Program-made: the position numbers and the translations under genes | Notes under the pieces: generated by a model | What the model was told of the DNA's origin: nothing | Seen by the model: the letters and a program-made list of their open reading frames with translations, nothing else | Database searches by the model: none | Shown: one piece after another, positions 1 to 9,098 of the stretch | Layout of the letters: each line of letters opens with the position of its first letter | How positions within the stretch are numbered: position 1 is the first letter of the stretch | Source of the DNA: Stieleria neptunia | GTDB lineage: Bacteria > Planctomycetota > Planctomycetia > Pirellulales > Pirellulaceae | Length of the DNA stretch: 64,000 bases | NCBI RefSeq assembly: GCF_007754155.1 | Contig: NZ_CP037423.1 | Coordinates: 7,994,938 to 8,058,937, forward strand | Direction: 5' to 3'

Positions 1-1
1 G

Positions 2-1237
2 CCCAATCCGTCCAGTTGTGTGCAGTGCCACCTTTCGTCGGTCGACATCAAGGACTACATCCTGCCCTCGCACACCGAAACGTTCCTCGCGTTGCGGGCG
101 GACGGCTTGGTCGATGTCGAGGCTCCCGAACAGTCAAAGATTTTGACGTTGATTCAGATGGGCGAAAAAGATTCCGATCCGTTGGCCAAGCGGATTCATG
201 AGAAGACACGCAAGGCCGAATACGAAGCGTTCTCCGCGTGGATCAAAGCCTGTTGCAGTGACCCCGACCTGGTTTCACGCTCGGCGCCCGAGCAACTCGC
301 GGCGGTCGGTCCGGCCAAACCCATCGAAGTCGTTCGTCATGCCCGCAAGAGTCGTGTTCTGGAAGCCTTCACCCGCAACGTTTGGTCGCAGCGGATGCGT
401 TGTTTCCCCTGTCACACGCCCGACGAAATGGACGCCGACAATCCGAAACATCAAAAGCCGGCCGAGCGCCACGGCGAACTTGTCAAAACCTATGGCGCGC
501 GGATGAATCTGTTTCGCGAAACCCCCGAAGCAACCCTTGCGGCATTGGTCGCCAGCAGCCGCAAGCAAAACGGTAAAACATTCCCGTTGATCAACTTGAG
601 GGAACCCGCCAAGAGTCTGTTGGTGCTCAAGCCGACCGCCAAATTGCCGCCCAAGCAAGACGACGGCACCCTGGGCAAGCCGTCTTCGACCGACCCGGTT
701 TCCCACATGGGCGGCATCAAGATGCACGTCGATGACCACTCGTACAAGTTGTTCGTCGCTTGGCTGGAAGACTACGCCGCAGTCGTCGGTGACCAATACG
801 CGACGGCCGACGAATTACCCTCGGACAACTGGATCCCCACCCAGCGGATTCTGCGGGTCAAAGGGACGCCGGCGGATTGGAAACCGGGCTCTGTCGTCCA
901 GCTGTTCGTGCACGGCAAAGATTCGTCCGGCAATTGGTCACCCGATCCCGTCGCGTTCACGCAATCCGTGGTGACCCCCAGAGGCATGGTCAACGGAGCG
1001 TTGTTGGTGATCGCGTCGAATCTGGGGCCGGATCAAGAGCTTACCGACGATGCGTTTCCGCTTGTTCCGGGCGAGTACATGGTCAAGGCATACGTGGACA
1101 CCGCAGGCAAAATCAAAGCGTCTCCGTCACACCTGCTCGACGCGTCCGACTTCGCCGGACAAGCGGTCATCCAGGCAAAATGGCTGATCGGTTTTCCCCA
1201 GGCAGAAACCTTCGAAGGCGCTCGGTTGGAGAAGTAA
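2..1237 (+). CDS. Cytochrome c domain protein, 5' end outside window
   Basis: The open frame enters from the left edge, so the N-terminus is missing; about 411 residues are visible. Two haem-c attachment motifs are present: CVQCH at bases 17-31 and CFPCH at 401-415. A likely distal-methionine stretch (HMGGIKMH) lies near base 700, followed by a D-x-SYK...W helix typical of planctomycete cytochrome c domains. The C-terminal third (bases 830-1237) looks like a beta-rich secreted domain with no motif I recognise. The protein should act outside the cytoplasmic membrane as an electron carrier or redox subunit, but partner and substrate cannot be told. The next gene is on the opposite strand. Confidence 0.85.
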   Translation, partial: PNPSSCVQCHLSSVDIKDYILPSHTETFLALRADGLVDVEAPEQSKILTLIQMGEKDSDPLAKRIHEKTRKAEYEAFSAWIKACCSDPDLVSRSAPEQLAAVGPAKPIEVVRHARKSRVLEAFTRNVWSQRMRCFPCHTPDEMDADNPKHQKPAERHGELVKTYGARMNLFRETPEATLAALVASSRKQNGKTFPLINLREPAKSLLVLKPTAKLPPKQDDGTLGKPSSTDPVSHMGGIKMHVDDHSYKLFVAWLEDYAAVVGDQYATADELPSDNWIPTQRILRVKGTPADWKPGSVVQLFVHGKDSSGNWSPDPVAFTQSVVTPRGMVNGALLVIASNLGPDQELTDDAFPLVPGEYMVKAYVDTAGKIKASPSHLLDASDFAGQAVIQAKWLIGFPQAETFEGARLEK

Positions 1238-1260
1238 GAGCGATCCACGCGCTGGCAAAA

Positions 1261-1283
1261 GTGGCGTAAGCTTCCAGCTTGCG
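1261..1283 (+). repeat. Dispersed repeat family A (TAAGCTTCCAGCTTG subtype)
   Basis: The 23-base sequence GTGGCGTAAGCTTCCAGCTTGCG-type occurs here just after the cytochrome gene and again at 13915-13937. It matches the GTGGGATAGGCTTCCAGCCTGTC-type copies at 1765, 7533 and 35691 at most positions, so I treat them as two subtypes of one family. The core GCTTCCAGC is constant. The function is unknown. Confidence 0.75.
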
Positions 1284-1471
1284 ATTTTCCTGCGACAGCA
1301 GGTGCCGTTGGTGTCCAACCTTGCGGGACCGTCCAGCTTAGGACGACCGCGTTCCCGGGTACGATGGCCCTTCCGGGCCGTCGTCCGGAGGGCTCGCCCC
1401 GACGACCTAGAAAGGACGTCGTACAACGATCCGCTGACCGCGGCACCCTCAATCGAAAGCCTGACCGACCA

Positions 1472-1741
1472 CTAGGTTTCCGTGATCGCATACAACCCGC
1501 CGCCGTCGTGGCGAAGTTTTCCTTGGCGGGCCAATGCTTGCCAAACCTCTTTGGGAAATTGATCCGGCGGACGGATCGCGGCGATGCCGGATTTCCTGCC
1601 GGATGACATCGGCCCATGCCCCAGGCTGGATTCTTCGTCCAGTTTCATCAGCTTCAATCGTTTACGAAACGCCTTCATCGCCATCCGAAGTTCTTCTTTG
1701 GAAGGGCCTTCGGGCTCGGGCGTGGTTTCCGGTTCGGTCAT
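1472..1741 (-). CDS. Small conserved planctomycete protein
   Basis: The product is 89 residues long, hydrophilic, with no signal peptide or membrane segment. The N-terminal 15 residues are acidic and proline-rich; residues 20-45 form a basic helix (FRKRLKLMKLDEES); the C-terminus holds PPDQFPKEVWQAL and GGGLYAITE. The ATG at 1741 is preceded by AGGA at a spacing of 7, which supports the start. The pattern resembles a short cytoplasmic protein I associate with many Pirellulaceae genomes, but no function is known to me. It lies downstream of the blaR1-like gene on the same strand, separated by a 58-base inverted repeat, so co-transcription is uncertain. Confidence 0.65.
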   Translation of the reverse strand: MTEPETTPEPEGPSKEELRMAMKAFRKRLKLMKLDEESSLGHGPMSSGRKSGIAAIRPPDQFPKEVWQALARQGKLRHDGGGLYAITET

Positions 1742-1764
1742 CGTGTGTTCCTTGCGAGAAATAA

Positions 1765-1822
1765 GTGGGATAGGCTTCCAGCCTGTCGATGCGGAAATGA
1801 CGAGCCTGATAGCCTATCCCAC
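1765..1822. repeat. Family A inverted repeat
   Basis: GTGGGATAGGCT at 1765-1776 is mirrored by AGCCTATCCCAC at 1811-1822, giving a 12-base perfect stem with the GCTTCCAGCCTGTC core in the left arm. It sits between the blaR1-like gene and the 89-residue gene. It could form a strong RNA hairpin that separates their transcripts. Confidence 0.8.
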
Positions 1823-1857
1823 TGTTAGGATCGGACACATTTTATCCGCTCAATGCT

Positions 1858-4800
1858 TCATCCGCGATCGGTGTTGCCAATTTCCGTTTTGTAACGCTCG
1901 TCGTACATCTGTTGATGTGTCTTGAGCTGATCACTTGAAACGCGAAGCGTTCCGACGTTGAGACGGCCCGAGGCATTCATTTCGATCGGCGTTTGCCAGT
2001 AGAAGTATTTTCGCCCTGTGTCAGAGTCGTTGCGCACGGCGACGGCGTATTCCAAGCCCGCGACGGCGGTGATCTGGAAACTGCCATCGTCCCCGATCGG
2101 GACGGTATCGGTCTTGAATTGACCGAAGTCTCCCGATCCGATCAGACGTGTGGTCAGCCCGGCATGAAGCCCGGTGGCCGGTTTGCCGTCAAGCATCACT
2201 CGCCCGCTGACGAGCCAAGGATCACGCAAAACGAGCTTGATGGGGGCGTTTGAGTTGGGGTTGATCGTTGCCTGGGCCGCCGTGAATCGGGGACGCGGGG
2301 AGGCGTCTTCGTAATCGGTTTTCATCACGCTGACCGTTCCATGTTCCCATGCCGATCGACGCAGCACCAAGGAACACCGACCGTCCGGCCCTGTCTTCGC
2401 CGACTCTGCCAACGTCTGAGACAAGTGATAGGTTCGGTGATCGCGATCGAGCGTCTCGATAAACTGGCATTGAACCCAAGCACCTTCCACGGGCGATCCG
2501 TTGGTGTCGACGACCGTCACCCATCGAGCGGGGATGCTTTGGATCTGGAATTCTGGCACCCTTATCTCGAAGAGGTCGCGAGCATCAATCGCTTGGGTCA
2601 ATTGCCGTTGCCTTGACGACTCGACATTGAACTGATCAATCGTAAGGAAATTCAATCCAGGCGAACTACCGACGACCGATAGGTAGCCCTTTTCCTTCGG
2701 GATCACCATCCGCCACTCGCCTTGTGCATCGGTTGTGGAACGGAGGAGCGAATCTTCGATGCGTCCCGCTTGGCGATGCCAACAGACTTGGGCGTTGGCG
2801 ATGCCGGTGCCATCGTCCTTCCGTACGACTCGACCGGACGCCCGGATTCCATGTTGTGCCTGCAAACGCAGTTCGCGTCGATCGATCACTGATTCGGCCG
2901 GCACCGCATAGGAGCGGGGCAGCAAACCGGACTCGAACGGAAAACGTGCGATGAATTGAACCTGTCCGTTGTCGTCCGACGTCCCACGCAAGAACTCAAC
3001 GGTCGTCCGCATCCTTCCGTCCTCGGAAATCTGAAATCGCTGCGACGGCGATTTGCCCTGTGGCGTCAACGCGGAGAGCGTGTACTGTTTGACGGGGGCA
3101 CCGGCATCATCATGGATGGCGACCGAAACGAAAAGCTGTTTCCGTAGTTCGATCGTTGCGGGTGAGACGGACTCTTCAATCACTGGTGCTCCTCGTAGGC
3201 CCGTCGCATAGCCCGGCGCTGAGACCCTGTGTAGACGCGGGAAATAACCCTCCCGTCGAATTCCCAACACCAGCGATGCACGTTCCGGCATTTGAAAGGC
3301 GACCCGGCCGTCGTCGTCTGTCTTTGCGACCAGCTGGATTTTGTCAGAGGGAAAGCGATAGGCGTGGGGTTCGTTGGTGAAGGGATCTCCTCTTCGCCGC
3401 GTAAACGGATCGGAAAACGGATCGGCATTGGAGTGGGCGCTCGTCGGCACGGTGATTTCTTTCACGGCGACACGGACATCACTGATTCCGCTTCCGGTCG
3501 GCGTCACGACTCGTGCTGCAATTTCTTCGCTGCCAGGTAGTCGGATATCGACCGATGCTGTCCCCAACGCGGGGGATCGGCGATCGAACGGTGACAGAGC
3601 GTAAACGCCGAGTCCGAGTCGGTCGGTTTTATCGGCCACCAAAATCTCCCAACGGGCACGACCGAGTGACTTCAGGCGGATGGTCGGAAACCCCTGGACC
3701 TGGTAGCGGCCATCCTGACCGGTCGTCGTTCGGGCAACGATCGGCGGCGAGATGTATTTGCCGTCCGGGCCGCGGGAGAAAACAAATTCGCGAATCAAGA
3801 CGACCGCCCCAAGCACGGGACCGTTGGCATCGGTCACCCGGCCGACCAATTCAAGGTTGACCTGTTGAGAGGCTTCACCCGCCGGCTTTGCGAGTTCGAC
3901 GGTTTGAAATCGTTGAAACAAGCCCTCGTCCGCGGCGACGCGATCCTGAGGTGGTGAGGCCAACGGGACCGCATTGTTCTCAACGACGGCGGGGGATGTT
4001 TGGGCAACCACGGCTTCCAAGCTGATTCCCGACAATGCAATCAGCAAAAAACCCAGGCCGACCGCGGCGATCGTCCAACGAGGCGGTCGGCTGTCCTTCG
4101 ACGTGCGAGCTAACATCCGTCCAATGCGGTATTGCAGGTTCGTACCGGACGAAATCGCCGCCGGTGGTTGGGCAACCGCAGCGATGCCCTGCGTGATCTC
4201 CAGCAGACTTCGAGAGTAGGAGGCCCTGCTCTCGCCGGAGCGCAAGACCGCATCGTCGGCGGCGTCCTCTCGTGACCGCCGCAGATTCCGGCGAGCCCAA
4301 TGGACCGACGGGTGAAACCAATAGACGGCCGACGTGATTTCCGCCAGCCAATTCCAGCATGAGTCACGCCGGGCAACGTGCGCCATTTCATGCAACAGGC
4401 AATGCCGCTGCTGATCGACAGTGAAGGATCGAAAGCTGATCGGAACCAACACCATCGGACGCAGCACTCCGAACGTCAGCGGCAATGAAACAGATGCTGA
4501 AATGCGACACTGCGGCGTTCCGCTCAGGCACAAACGCCGTGCGCAGATCTGGGCGAGTTGCCACTGCTCCGCAGTCAATTCGATGGCTTCGGTCGCAAAA
4601 CGCCTCAATCTGACCCAACTGACAACGATCCTGACAATCCATCCCAGTAGCCCGGTGAAGTAGATCATGATCATGATCAACGCAACCGACGACGACGCCG
4701 CTGTGACCGGGACGGAACGTTGCTCGGGCGGTCTTGCCGAAAATGCATCCGACACCGGCGAAACGGCATCCCCCACCGGTATCGACGGGACCGGAGGGGC

Positions 4801-5193
4801 AGCCGAATGCGCGGGGACGGGAGCGTCCGAGATGGGACCGTTCGTCTCACGCCGCCGTCGCTCAGCCGTGACCGAACTCGCCGCGCGTTGTCGGTCCGAC
4901 GTGACGGCGACGTCATTCGTTGGCAGGCTGACTGGCGAGGCGGATGATTGCAACACGCGAACCGGAATCCGGATCGGAAAGGACGTCAGCAGTTGCGGCA
5001 CCAACAGAACGAGCGCGCCGAAGGCACAGATCCAGACACAATGACGAAAACCGGACGACCACTTGCTCGCCAGACGGTCCATGAACCACGCGGCCATCAC
5101 GATCATCGCCGCACGCAAGACCCAGAGGATCAACGTTGCCAACGCCGGATGCGTTTGATCAATCAGATCCCAGCGGTGTAACCACTCACTCAT
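1858..5193 (-). CDS. BlaR1-like M56 membrane metallopeptidase with carboxypeptidase-regulatory-like sensor
   Basis: The product has 1111 residues. Membrane segments lie near 18-37, 51-70, 168-190 and 374-393. The gluzincin site is HEMAH (268-272), with the third ligand probably E309 in SREDAADD. This is the BlaR1/MecR1 peptidase layout, a membrane protease that inactivates its partner repressor after sensing an external signal. Residues from about 440 to 1111 do not resemble the penicillin-binding sensor of BlaR1. They are a chain of beta-sandwich domains of the carboxypeptidase-regulatory/transthyretin-like type (patterns such as GRVTDANGPVLGAVV, TTGQDGRYQVQGFP, GRVMLDGKPATG). The ATG overlaps the blaI stop as ATGA, so the two genes are translationally coupled. 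The inducing ligand is unknown; a beta-lactam role should not be assumed. Confidence 0.88.
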   Translation of the reverse strand: MSEWLHRWDLIDQTHPALATLILWVLRAAMIVMAAWFMDRLASKWSSGFRHCVWICAFGALVLLVPQLLTSFPIRIPVRVLQSSASPVSLPTNDVAVTSDRQRAASSVTAERRRRETNGPISDAPVPAHSAAPPVPSIPVGDAVSPVSDAFSARPPEQRSVPVTAASSSVALIMIMIYFTGLLGWIVRIVVSWVRLRRFATEAIELTAEQWQLAQICARRLCLSGTPQCRISASVSLPLTFGVLRPMVLVPISFRSFTVDQQRHCLLHEMAHVARRDSCWNWLAEITSAVYWFHPSVHWARRNLRRSREDAADDAVLRSGESRASYSRSLLEITQGIAAVAQPPAAISSGTNLQYRIGRMLARTSKDSRPPRWTIAAVGLGFLLIALSGISLEAVVAQTSPAVVENNAVPLASPPQDRVAADEGLFQRFQTVELAKPAGEASQQVNLELVGRVTDANGPVLGAVVLIREFVFSRGPDGKYISPPIVARTTTGQDGRYQVQGFPTIRLKSLGRARWEILVADKTDRLGLGVYALSPFDRRSPALGTASVDIRLPGSEEIAARVVTPTGSGISDVRVAVKEITVPTSAHSNADPFSDPFTRRRGDPFTNEPHAYRFPSDKIQLVAKTDDDGRVAFQMPERASLVLGIRREGYFPRLHRVSAPGYATGLRGAPVIEESVSPATIELRKQLFVSVAIHDDAGAPVKQYTLSALTPQGKSPSQRFQISEDGRMRTTVEFLRGTSDDNGQVQFIARFPFESGLLPRSYAVPAESVIDRRELRLQAQHGIRASGRVVRKDDGTGIANAQVCWHRQAGRIEDSLLRSTTDAQGEWRMVIPKEKGYLSVVGSSPGLNFLTIDQFNVESSRQRQLTQAIDARDLFEIRVPEFQIQSIPARWVTVVDTNGSPVEGAWVQCQFIETLDRDHRTYHLSQTLAESAKTGPDGRCSLVLRRSAWEHGTVSVMKTDYEDASPRPRFTAAQATINPNSNAPIKLVLRDPWLVSGRVMLDGKPATGLHAGLTTRLIGSGDFGQFKTDTVPIGDDGSFQITAVAGLEYAVAVRNDSDTGRKYFYWQTPIEMNASGRLNVGTLRVSSDQLKTHQQMYDERYKTEIGNTDRG

Positions 5194-5573
5194 GTCGTTT
5201 CCCCCCGCTCGGCTTCGGAAATCAATTCACGCAATCGATTCAATTCGTCTTGATCCAATTGCGTTTTCGGATCGGACAGGTGCGAGGCCAGGGCCGCTTC
5301 CACCGATCCACCAAAGAAGACATTCAAGACGTGCCGAAACGCCTGTTTCGCCGCCCGTTTCTTGGGCTGCACCGGCCGATACCGGTAGTGCCTCCCCTGA
5401 CGTTTAAACTTGACCAACCCCTTTTCGCCCAAGATCCGCAACAGCGTCCGAACCGTGGCGTCGGACGGATCCCCGGACATGGCCAGCCGCACCTCGGCCG
5501 CGGTCGCTTCCTCCTTGGCATACAAGATGTCGACGATTTCCCGCTCGCGACGACTGAGTTGCTCCACCGCCAT
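5190..5573 (-). CDS. BlaI/MecI/CopY family transcriptional repressor
   Basis: The product has 127 residues. The N-terminal winged helix (about 4-75, with LSRREREIVDILY, AEVRLAM, TVRTLLRILGEKGLV) and the helical dimerisation tail fit the BlaI family, which represses its own operon until cleaved on command of the M56 partner. A GTG three codons upstream is possible. I chose the ATG at 5573 because GAGGTGG lies 8 bases before it. The gene is directly upstream of the M56 gene with a 4-base overlap, the standard blaI-blaR1 order. No lactamase gene lies nearby, so the regulon must be something else. Confidence 0.92.
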   Translation of the reverse strand: MAVEQLSRREREIVDILYAKEEATAAEVRLAMSGDPSDATVRTLLRILGEKGLVKFKRQGRHYRYRPVQPKKRAAKQAFRHVLNVFFGGSVEAALASHLSDPKTQLDQDELNRLRELISEAERGETT

Positions 5574-5622
5574 TGACACCACCTCGACCGAAACGCTGAC
5601 AAGAAATTTTTAACACTTCAAA

Positions 5623-5654
5623 GTCAGTCTGACGGTCGGCCGAGCCGCTGTCAA
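5623..5654 (-). promoter_or_regulatory. Possible blaI promoter with overlapping operator
   Basis: Reading the minus strand, TTGACA (5654-5649) is followed after 17 bases by the weak hexamer CAGACT (5631-5626). The latter is inside the perfect palindrome GTCAGtCTGAC (5623-5633). A dyad overlapping the -10 region of a self-regulated repressor is the expected arrangement. The -10 match is poor and the dyad is not the classical BlaI TACA/TGTA operator, so this is a suggestion only. Confidence 0.3.
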
Positions 5655-5705
5655 CAATTTTCTTCGACATCGTGAAAAGTTCAAACTTGCTGAGACCGGT
5701 GCGTG

Positions 5706-6755
5706 TCACAGCGGCCACTTCAACATCGGCTTGGTCAGCCTGACCGGTTCTCGCTTCAGTGGTCTCTCGGGCAACTCGATCGGCAGACGTCCGGCCTTGA
5801 GCACGGCGATGATGGCCTGGATCTCGGCTTTTTCGAAGTCGCCTGTAATCACTGCCTGCTTGCGGATCGGCTGCAGAATATTCGGCGCAGTGATCAACAG
5901 GTCGTCAAAGACGATTCCGAGTCGGGTTTGCCGTTGCCCGACCGGTAGATAGCGTTTGGTCAACGTTTCCAACGCGGTGCTGCCCTGCTGAGTGAACTCC
6001 AGCGAGACCGCCAATTGACCATTGGCATCTTCGGTCATCGCGGCGAAGCTGAGCGAATCTCCGTCCAGCTGAAGATCCGGTTCGACGATCACCAACGCGT
6101 CCAGTCCGGGGACGTTGTTGTCGAACATCCATTGCCCCACTTCGACTTGCCCCTGGGAAGTTTGAAGCGACGACGCCAAGTCGACCAGCGCACCGGTTTT
6201 CGAGTTTCGCAGGATCAATCCCTTCGGTTCGATCTTCAACTTCGGCCAACCCGTTGCCCGATCGACGGTCTGGTCGATCAACCCCCATCTGCCGACCGAC
6301 GCGTCCGATTCGTCGCGAACCTCCCGCGCAAGATTACCGCTGTCGACCTGATCCCTTGCCGCATCGATCACGGCATTGTGACGCCCCGGTTGGGCCAAGG
6401 CCAGAAATCGCAAGTGTCCCTCGTGGTGCAGCATCGTCGCGATCGCATCGACTTGCATGCTCTGGGTGGTTTCCAAATCGATCTGCAATCTCGTTCCGTC
6501 GTCCACCACTCGGATCACCTTCGCCCCATCGAAGAAACCGTCCAACCGTCGCTCGACAGCCGAGACGATTTGGTCTGCGCGAACATCCGACGGTTCGATC
6601 TGATACACCAACCGGGTTCCTTCCACAGAGGTCTTGGCAAAGAACACGAGCCCGACCGCAATCGCGACCCAGACCATGACGGCAATCGCAACGATGGTTT
6701 TGCGGCGCGACCGGGAACCGGAATTCCCGGATTCAATTTCGTCAGCGTACGACAC
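5706..6755 (-). CDS. Single-pass membrane protein with a SecD periplasmic P1-like domain
   Basis: The product has 349 residues: a short N-terminus, one membrane helix (about 20-39) and a periplasmic region. Residues 45-110 (GTRLVYQIEPSD, VERRLDGF) look like the base of the SecD P1 domain. Residues about 250-330 (LAVSLEFTQQGS, RLGIVFDDLLITAPNI, GDFEKAEIQAIIAVLKAG) match the end of P1, where SecD has the pattern I-A-I-x-L-D-x-x-V-x-SAP. The six-helix export channel of SecD is absent. The start is GTG at 6755, with AGAGGAG six bases upstream. A longer ATG start at 6824 would read through a dispersed repeat (residues KDRRARGP). The neighbouring upstream gene also encodes an exported protein. The function is not known. 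Confidence 0.72.
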   Translation of the reverse strand: MSYADEIESGNSGSRSRRKTIVAIAVMVWVAIAVGLVFFAKTSVEGTRLVYQIEPSDVRADQIVSAVERRLDGFFDGAKVIRVVDDGTRLQIDLETTQSMQVDAIATMLHHEGHLRFLALAQPGRHNAVIDAARDQVDSGNLAREVRDESDASVGRWGLIDQTVDRATGWPKLKIEPKGLILRNSKTGALVDLASSLQTSQGQVEVGQWMFDNNVPGLDALVIVEPDLQLDGDSLSFAAMTEDANGQLAVSLEFTQQGSTALETLTKRYLPVGQRQTRLGIVFDDLLITAPNILQPIRKQAVITGDFEKAEIQAIIAVLKAGRLPIELPERPLKREPVRLTKPMLKWPL

Positions 6756-6803
6756 CCAAATCTCCTCTGATTGCCTGGACAAATCCCATTTGATCGACGG
6801 ACC

Positions 6804-6856
6804 GCGAGCCCTCCGGTCTTTCACGGTGAAACCGCACGGCTCACCCGCCTACCGCA
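6804..6856. repeat. Dispersed palindromic repeat family B
   Basis: The left arm GCGAGCCCTCCGGTCTTTCA and the right arm GGCTCACCCGCCTACCGC form an imperfect inverted repeat. Related copies lie at 10774, 53191 and 57743. The right arm contains the stop codon (6849-6851) of the adjacent minus-strand gene. The left arm, read through, would add a false N-terminus to the SecD-like gene. Confidence 0.8.
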
Positions 6857-7469
6857 GTGCCGTCAGCAGATCTTTGACTTGTTGGTGCACATCACTTGTC
6901 GCTCGCACGACCAGGACCTTACGCATCGCAAAGTAGTGAATCGAGCCGACGCCTCCACGCGATTCCCAGAAATCCGGTGCCACGATCCGTTCAATCAAGA
7001 CGACGAGTTGCCATCCGGCACCCGCGGCGGCGGCCCCACCGGCTCGGTGATTCGTCGACGGCTGGGCGGGATCGGGACTCGTCGAATCGCTCGGATCGTC
7101 GAGTGCCGCGTTGATCGCCGCATCCACTTGATCCGATAACCCGGTGGGACGGGGGATCCCTTTTCGCCCGAGTTGAATTTCCATTCGTCGTGCGACGGTC
7201 AGCAATCGTCGTCGCACTTTCGTGGCGTCGCCCTGGAGCATTTCGCTGGTCGCGTACCGTGGATCGCTTCGCAGCACGACGTACAAATCACACAGTGCGG
7301 CGACCGCATCGTCACGGGCTTGGCCTGCGGTTGCGTTCGCTTCCAGACGCAGTTGTGTCCGCGTTTGCTGGCGCAACGACGTGGTCGAAACCTCCGCCGC
7401 GTCGACGTTGGAAAAACCGAAGACACCGAGCATGGCCGCCAGCGCGGTGTGGTGGATGATGCGAATCAC
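6849..7469 (-). CDS. Secreted protein, unknown function
   Basis: The product has 206 residues with a signal peptide (about 1-24, ending near NVDAA). Residues 30-110 are helical and charged. A low-complexity linker (SDSTSPDPAQPSTN, then AGGAAAAGAG) precedes a short alpha/beta domain at about 152-206 with the pattern LIERIVAPDFW...VLVVRATSDVHQQVKDLL. That pattern resembles the small modules of secretin N-terminal regions often seen in planctomycete exported proteins; this is only a likeness. The start is GTG at 7469, with GAGGTG five bases upstream. The stop TAG lies inside repeat family B. The SecD-like gene follows 93 bases downstream on the same strand. Confidence 0.6.
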   Translation of the reverse strand: MIRIIHHTALAAMLGVFGFSNVDAAEVSTTSLRQQTRTQLRLEANATAGQARDDAVAALCDLYVVLRSDPRYATSEMLQGDATKVRRRLLTVARRMEIQLGRKGIPRPTGLSDQVDAAINAALDDPSDSTSPDPAQPSTNHRAGGAAAAGAGWQLVVLIERIVAPDFWESRGGVGSIHYFAMRKVLVVRATSDVHQQVKDLLTALR

Positions 7470-7532
7470 TCGTGCACCTCATCGAGGAGAGAAACAATGT
7501 GAACGGAACAGCTCAGCAGCGGATGTGATCAC

Positions 7533-7555
7533 GTGGGATAGGCTTCCAGCCTGTC
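7533..7555 (+). repeat. Dispersed repeat family A, single arm
   Basis: A copy of the GTGGGATAGGCTTCCAGCCTG-type sequence lies between the secreted-protein gene and pntB. Bases after it (GATGC-GCAATGACGATCCTGG) also resemble the copy at 1765, but the closing arm is lost here. Confidence 0.75.
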
Positions 7556-7596
7556 GATGCTGCAATGACGATCCTGGAAGACGCTCCCACGGGTCC

Positions 7597-9030
7597 TCAA
7601 CGTTGCAGCCCCCGCAAAATCGCGTCGACGTTTTGCTTGGCGTCACCGAACAACATGTACGTATTGTCTTTAAAGAATAGCGGATTTCCGACGCCGGCGT
7701 ATCCGGTGGCCATGCCGCGCTTCATCACCACACAGGTTTTGGCCGTCCAGACTTCGATCACCGGCATGCCCGCGATCGGGCTATTGGGATCATCCAGTGC
7801 GGCCGGATTGACGATGTCGTTGGCCCCGATCACCAGGATCGCGTCGGTATCGGACATGTCTTCATTGATTTCGTCCATTTCCAACACGATGTCGTACGGC
7901 ACGTTGGCTTCGGCCAGCAACACGTTCATGTGCCCGGGCAAGCGTCCGGCGACCGGGTGGATGGCGAAACGGACTTCTTTGTTGCGTTTGAGCAGCGTCT
8001 TGACGACTTCGGCAAGGGAATGTTGTGCTTGAGCGACCGCCATGCCGTAGCCCGGAACGATCACGATGCTTTGTGCTTCTTCCAGCATCGCGACCGTCTC
8101 GTCGACGCTGAACTCCTTCGTCGTGCCTTCGACCACGGCGGCCGGCCCGCCCGCGCCGCTGCCGAACCCGCCCATGATCACGCTCAAAAAACTCCGATTC
8201 ATCGCCGCGCACATGATGTACGACAGAATCGCGCCCGAGCTGCCGACCAGTGCACCGGTGACGATCAGCAAGTGGTTCTTCAGCATGAATCCGGCCGCCG
8301 CGGCAGCCCAGCCGGAATAGGAGTTGAGCATCGAAACGACCACCGGCATGTCCGCACCGCCGATCGCCATCACCAAGTGAACACCGATCAGTGACGAGAT
8401 CGCGGTCATGATCAACAGCGGTACCAGCGCATCATCACCCTCGACACGGCAGTACCAGATTCCCAAACCGACACAGGTGATCATCAGGACGAGGTTCAAG
8501 ACGTGGCGACCGGGCAGCGTCACCGCTCGACCACCGATAAGTTCGGCCAATTTCAAGAACGCGACGATTGATCCGGTGAAGGTCAACGCGCCAATGAAGA
8601 CGCCGACGTAGATCTCGATTTTGTGAATCAGCATCTCGCCGTCGGGGACCGCGATCCCGGGTTCGATGTGGCTGGAGATGCCGACGAAAACGGCGGCCAA
8701 TCCCACAAAGCTGTGAAGGATCGCCACCAGTTGCGGCAGATGATCCATCGATAACCGTGCGGCCAACCGGACGCCGATCAAGATCGCCGGGACAATCGCG
8801 GCCGCCATCCAGAGGTATCCGCCGTTCATCACGCCAAAGATGGTCGCCCCGACCGCCAGCACCATGCCGATGATCCCGAGCAGATTGCCACGCTTGGCAC
8901 TCGTCTGATGGGCCAACCCGGCCAAGGAGAAAATGAACAGGACCGCCGCCACGATGTACGCGACCGTGGCCAGGGACTGGTTCAGGGGCAGCGTCTGAGA
9001 AGCAATCACGAGTGGGTGGGAAAACGGCAT
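7597..9030 (-). CDS. pntB: NAD(P) transhydrogenase, beta subunit
   Basis: The product has 477 residues. The N-terminal part (about 1-260) has eight or nine membrane helices and forms the proton channel. The C-terminal dIII domain (about 290-477) binds NADP(H), with [28 protein letters not shown] and [12 protein letters not shown] as in PntB. With PntA it couples hydride transfer between NADH and NADP+ to proton flow, mainly supplying NADPH. The ATG at 9030 gives the usual length; an upstream ATG at 9075 would add 15 residues. Neither has a clear Shine-Dalgarno site. It follows pntA by 68 bases on the same strand. Confidence 0.95.
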   Translation of the reverse strand: MPFSHPLVIASQTLPLNQSLATVAYIVAAVLFIFSLAGLAHQTSAKRGNLLGIIGMVLAVGATIFGVMNGGYLWMAAAIVPAILIGVRLAARLSMDHLPQLVAILHSFVGLAAVFVGISSHIEPGIAVPDGEMLIHKIEIYVGVFIGALTFTGSIVAFLKLAELIGGRAVTLPGRHVLNLVLMITCVGLGIWYCRVEGDDALVPLLIMTAISSLIGVHLVMAIGGADMPVVVSMLNSYSGWAAAAAGFMLKNHLLIVTGALVGSSGAILSYIMCAAMNRSFLSVIMGGFGSGAGGPAAVVEGTTKEFSVDETVAMLEEAQSIVIVPGYGMAVAQAQHSLAEVVKTLLKRNKEVRFAIHPVAGRLPGHMNVLLAEANVPYDIVLEMDEINEDMSDTDAILVIGANDIVNPAALDDPNSPIAGMPVIEVWTAKTCVVMKRGMATGYAGVGNPLFFKDNTYMLFGDAKQNVDAILRGLQR

Positions 9031-9098
9031 GTTTATTACGTACGGGAGCAAACGATCATTCAAACAACAGAACATCCAACATCAGACGGGCAGCCAAA

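Noticed and set aside
1858..5573. Beta-lactam resistance operon
   Set aside because: The sensor is not a penicillin-binding domain and no lactamase gene is adjacent.
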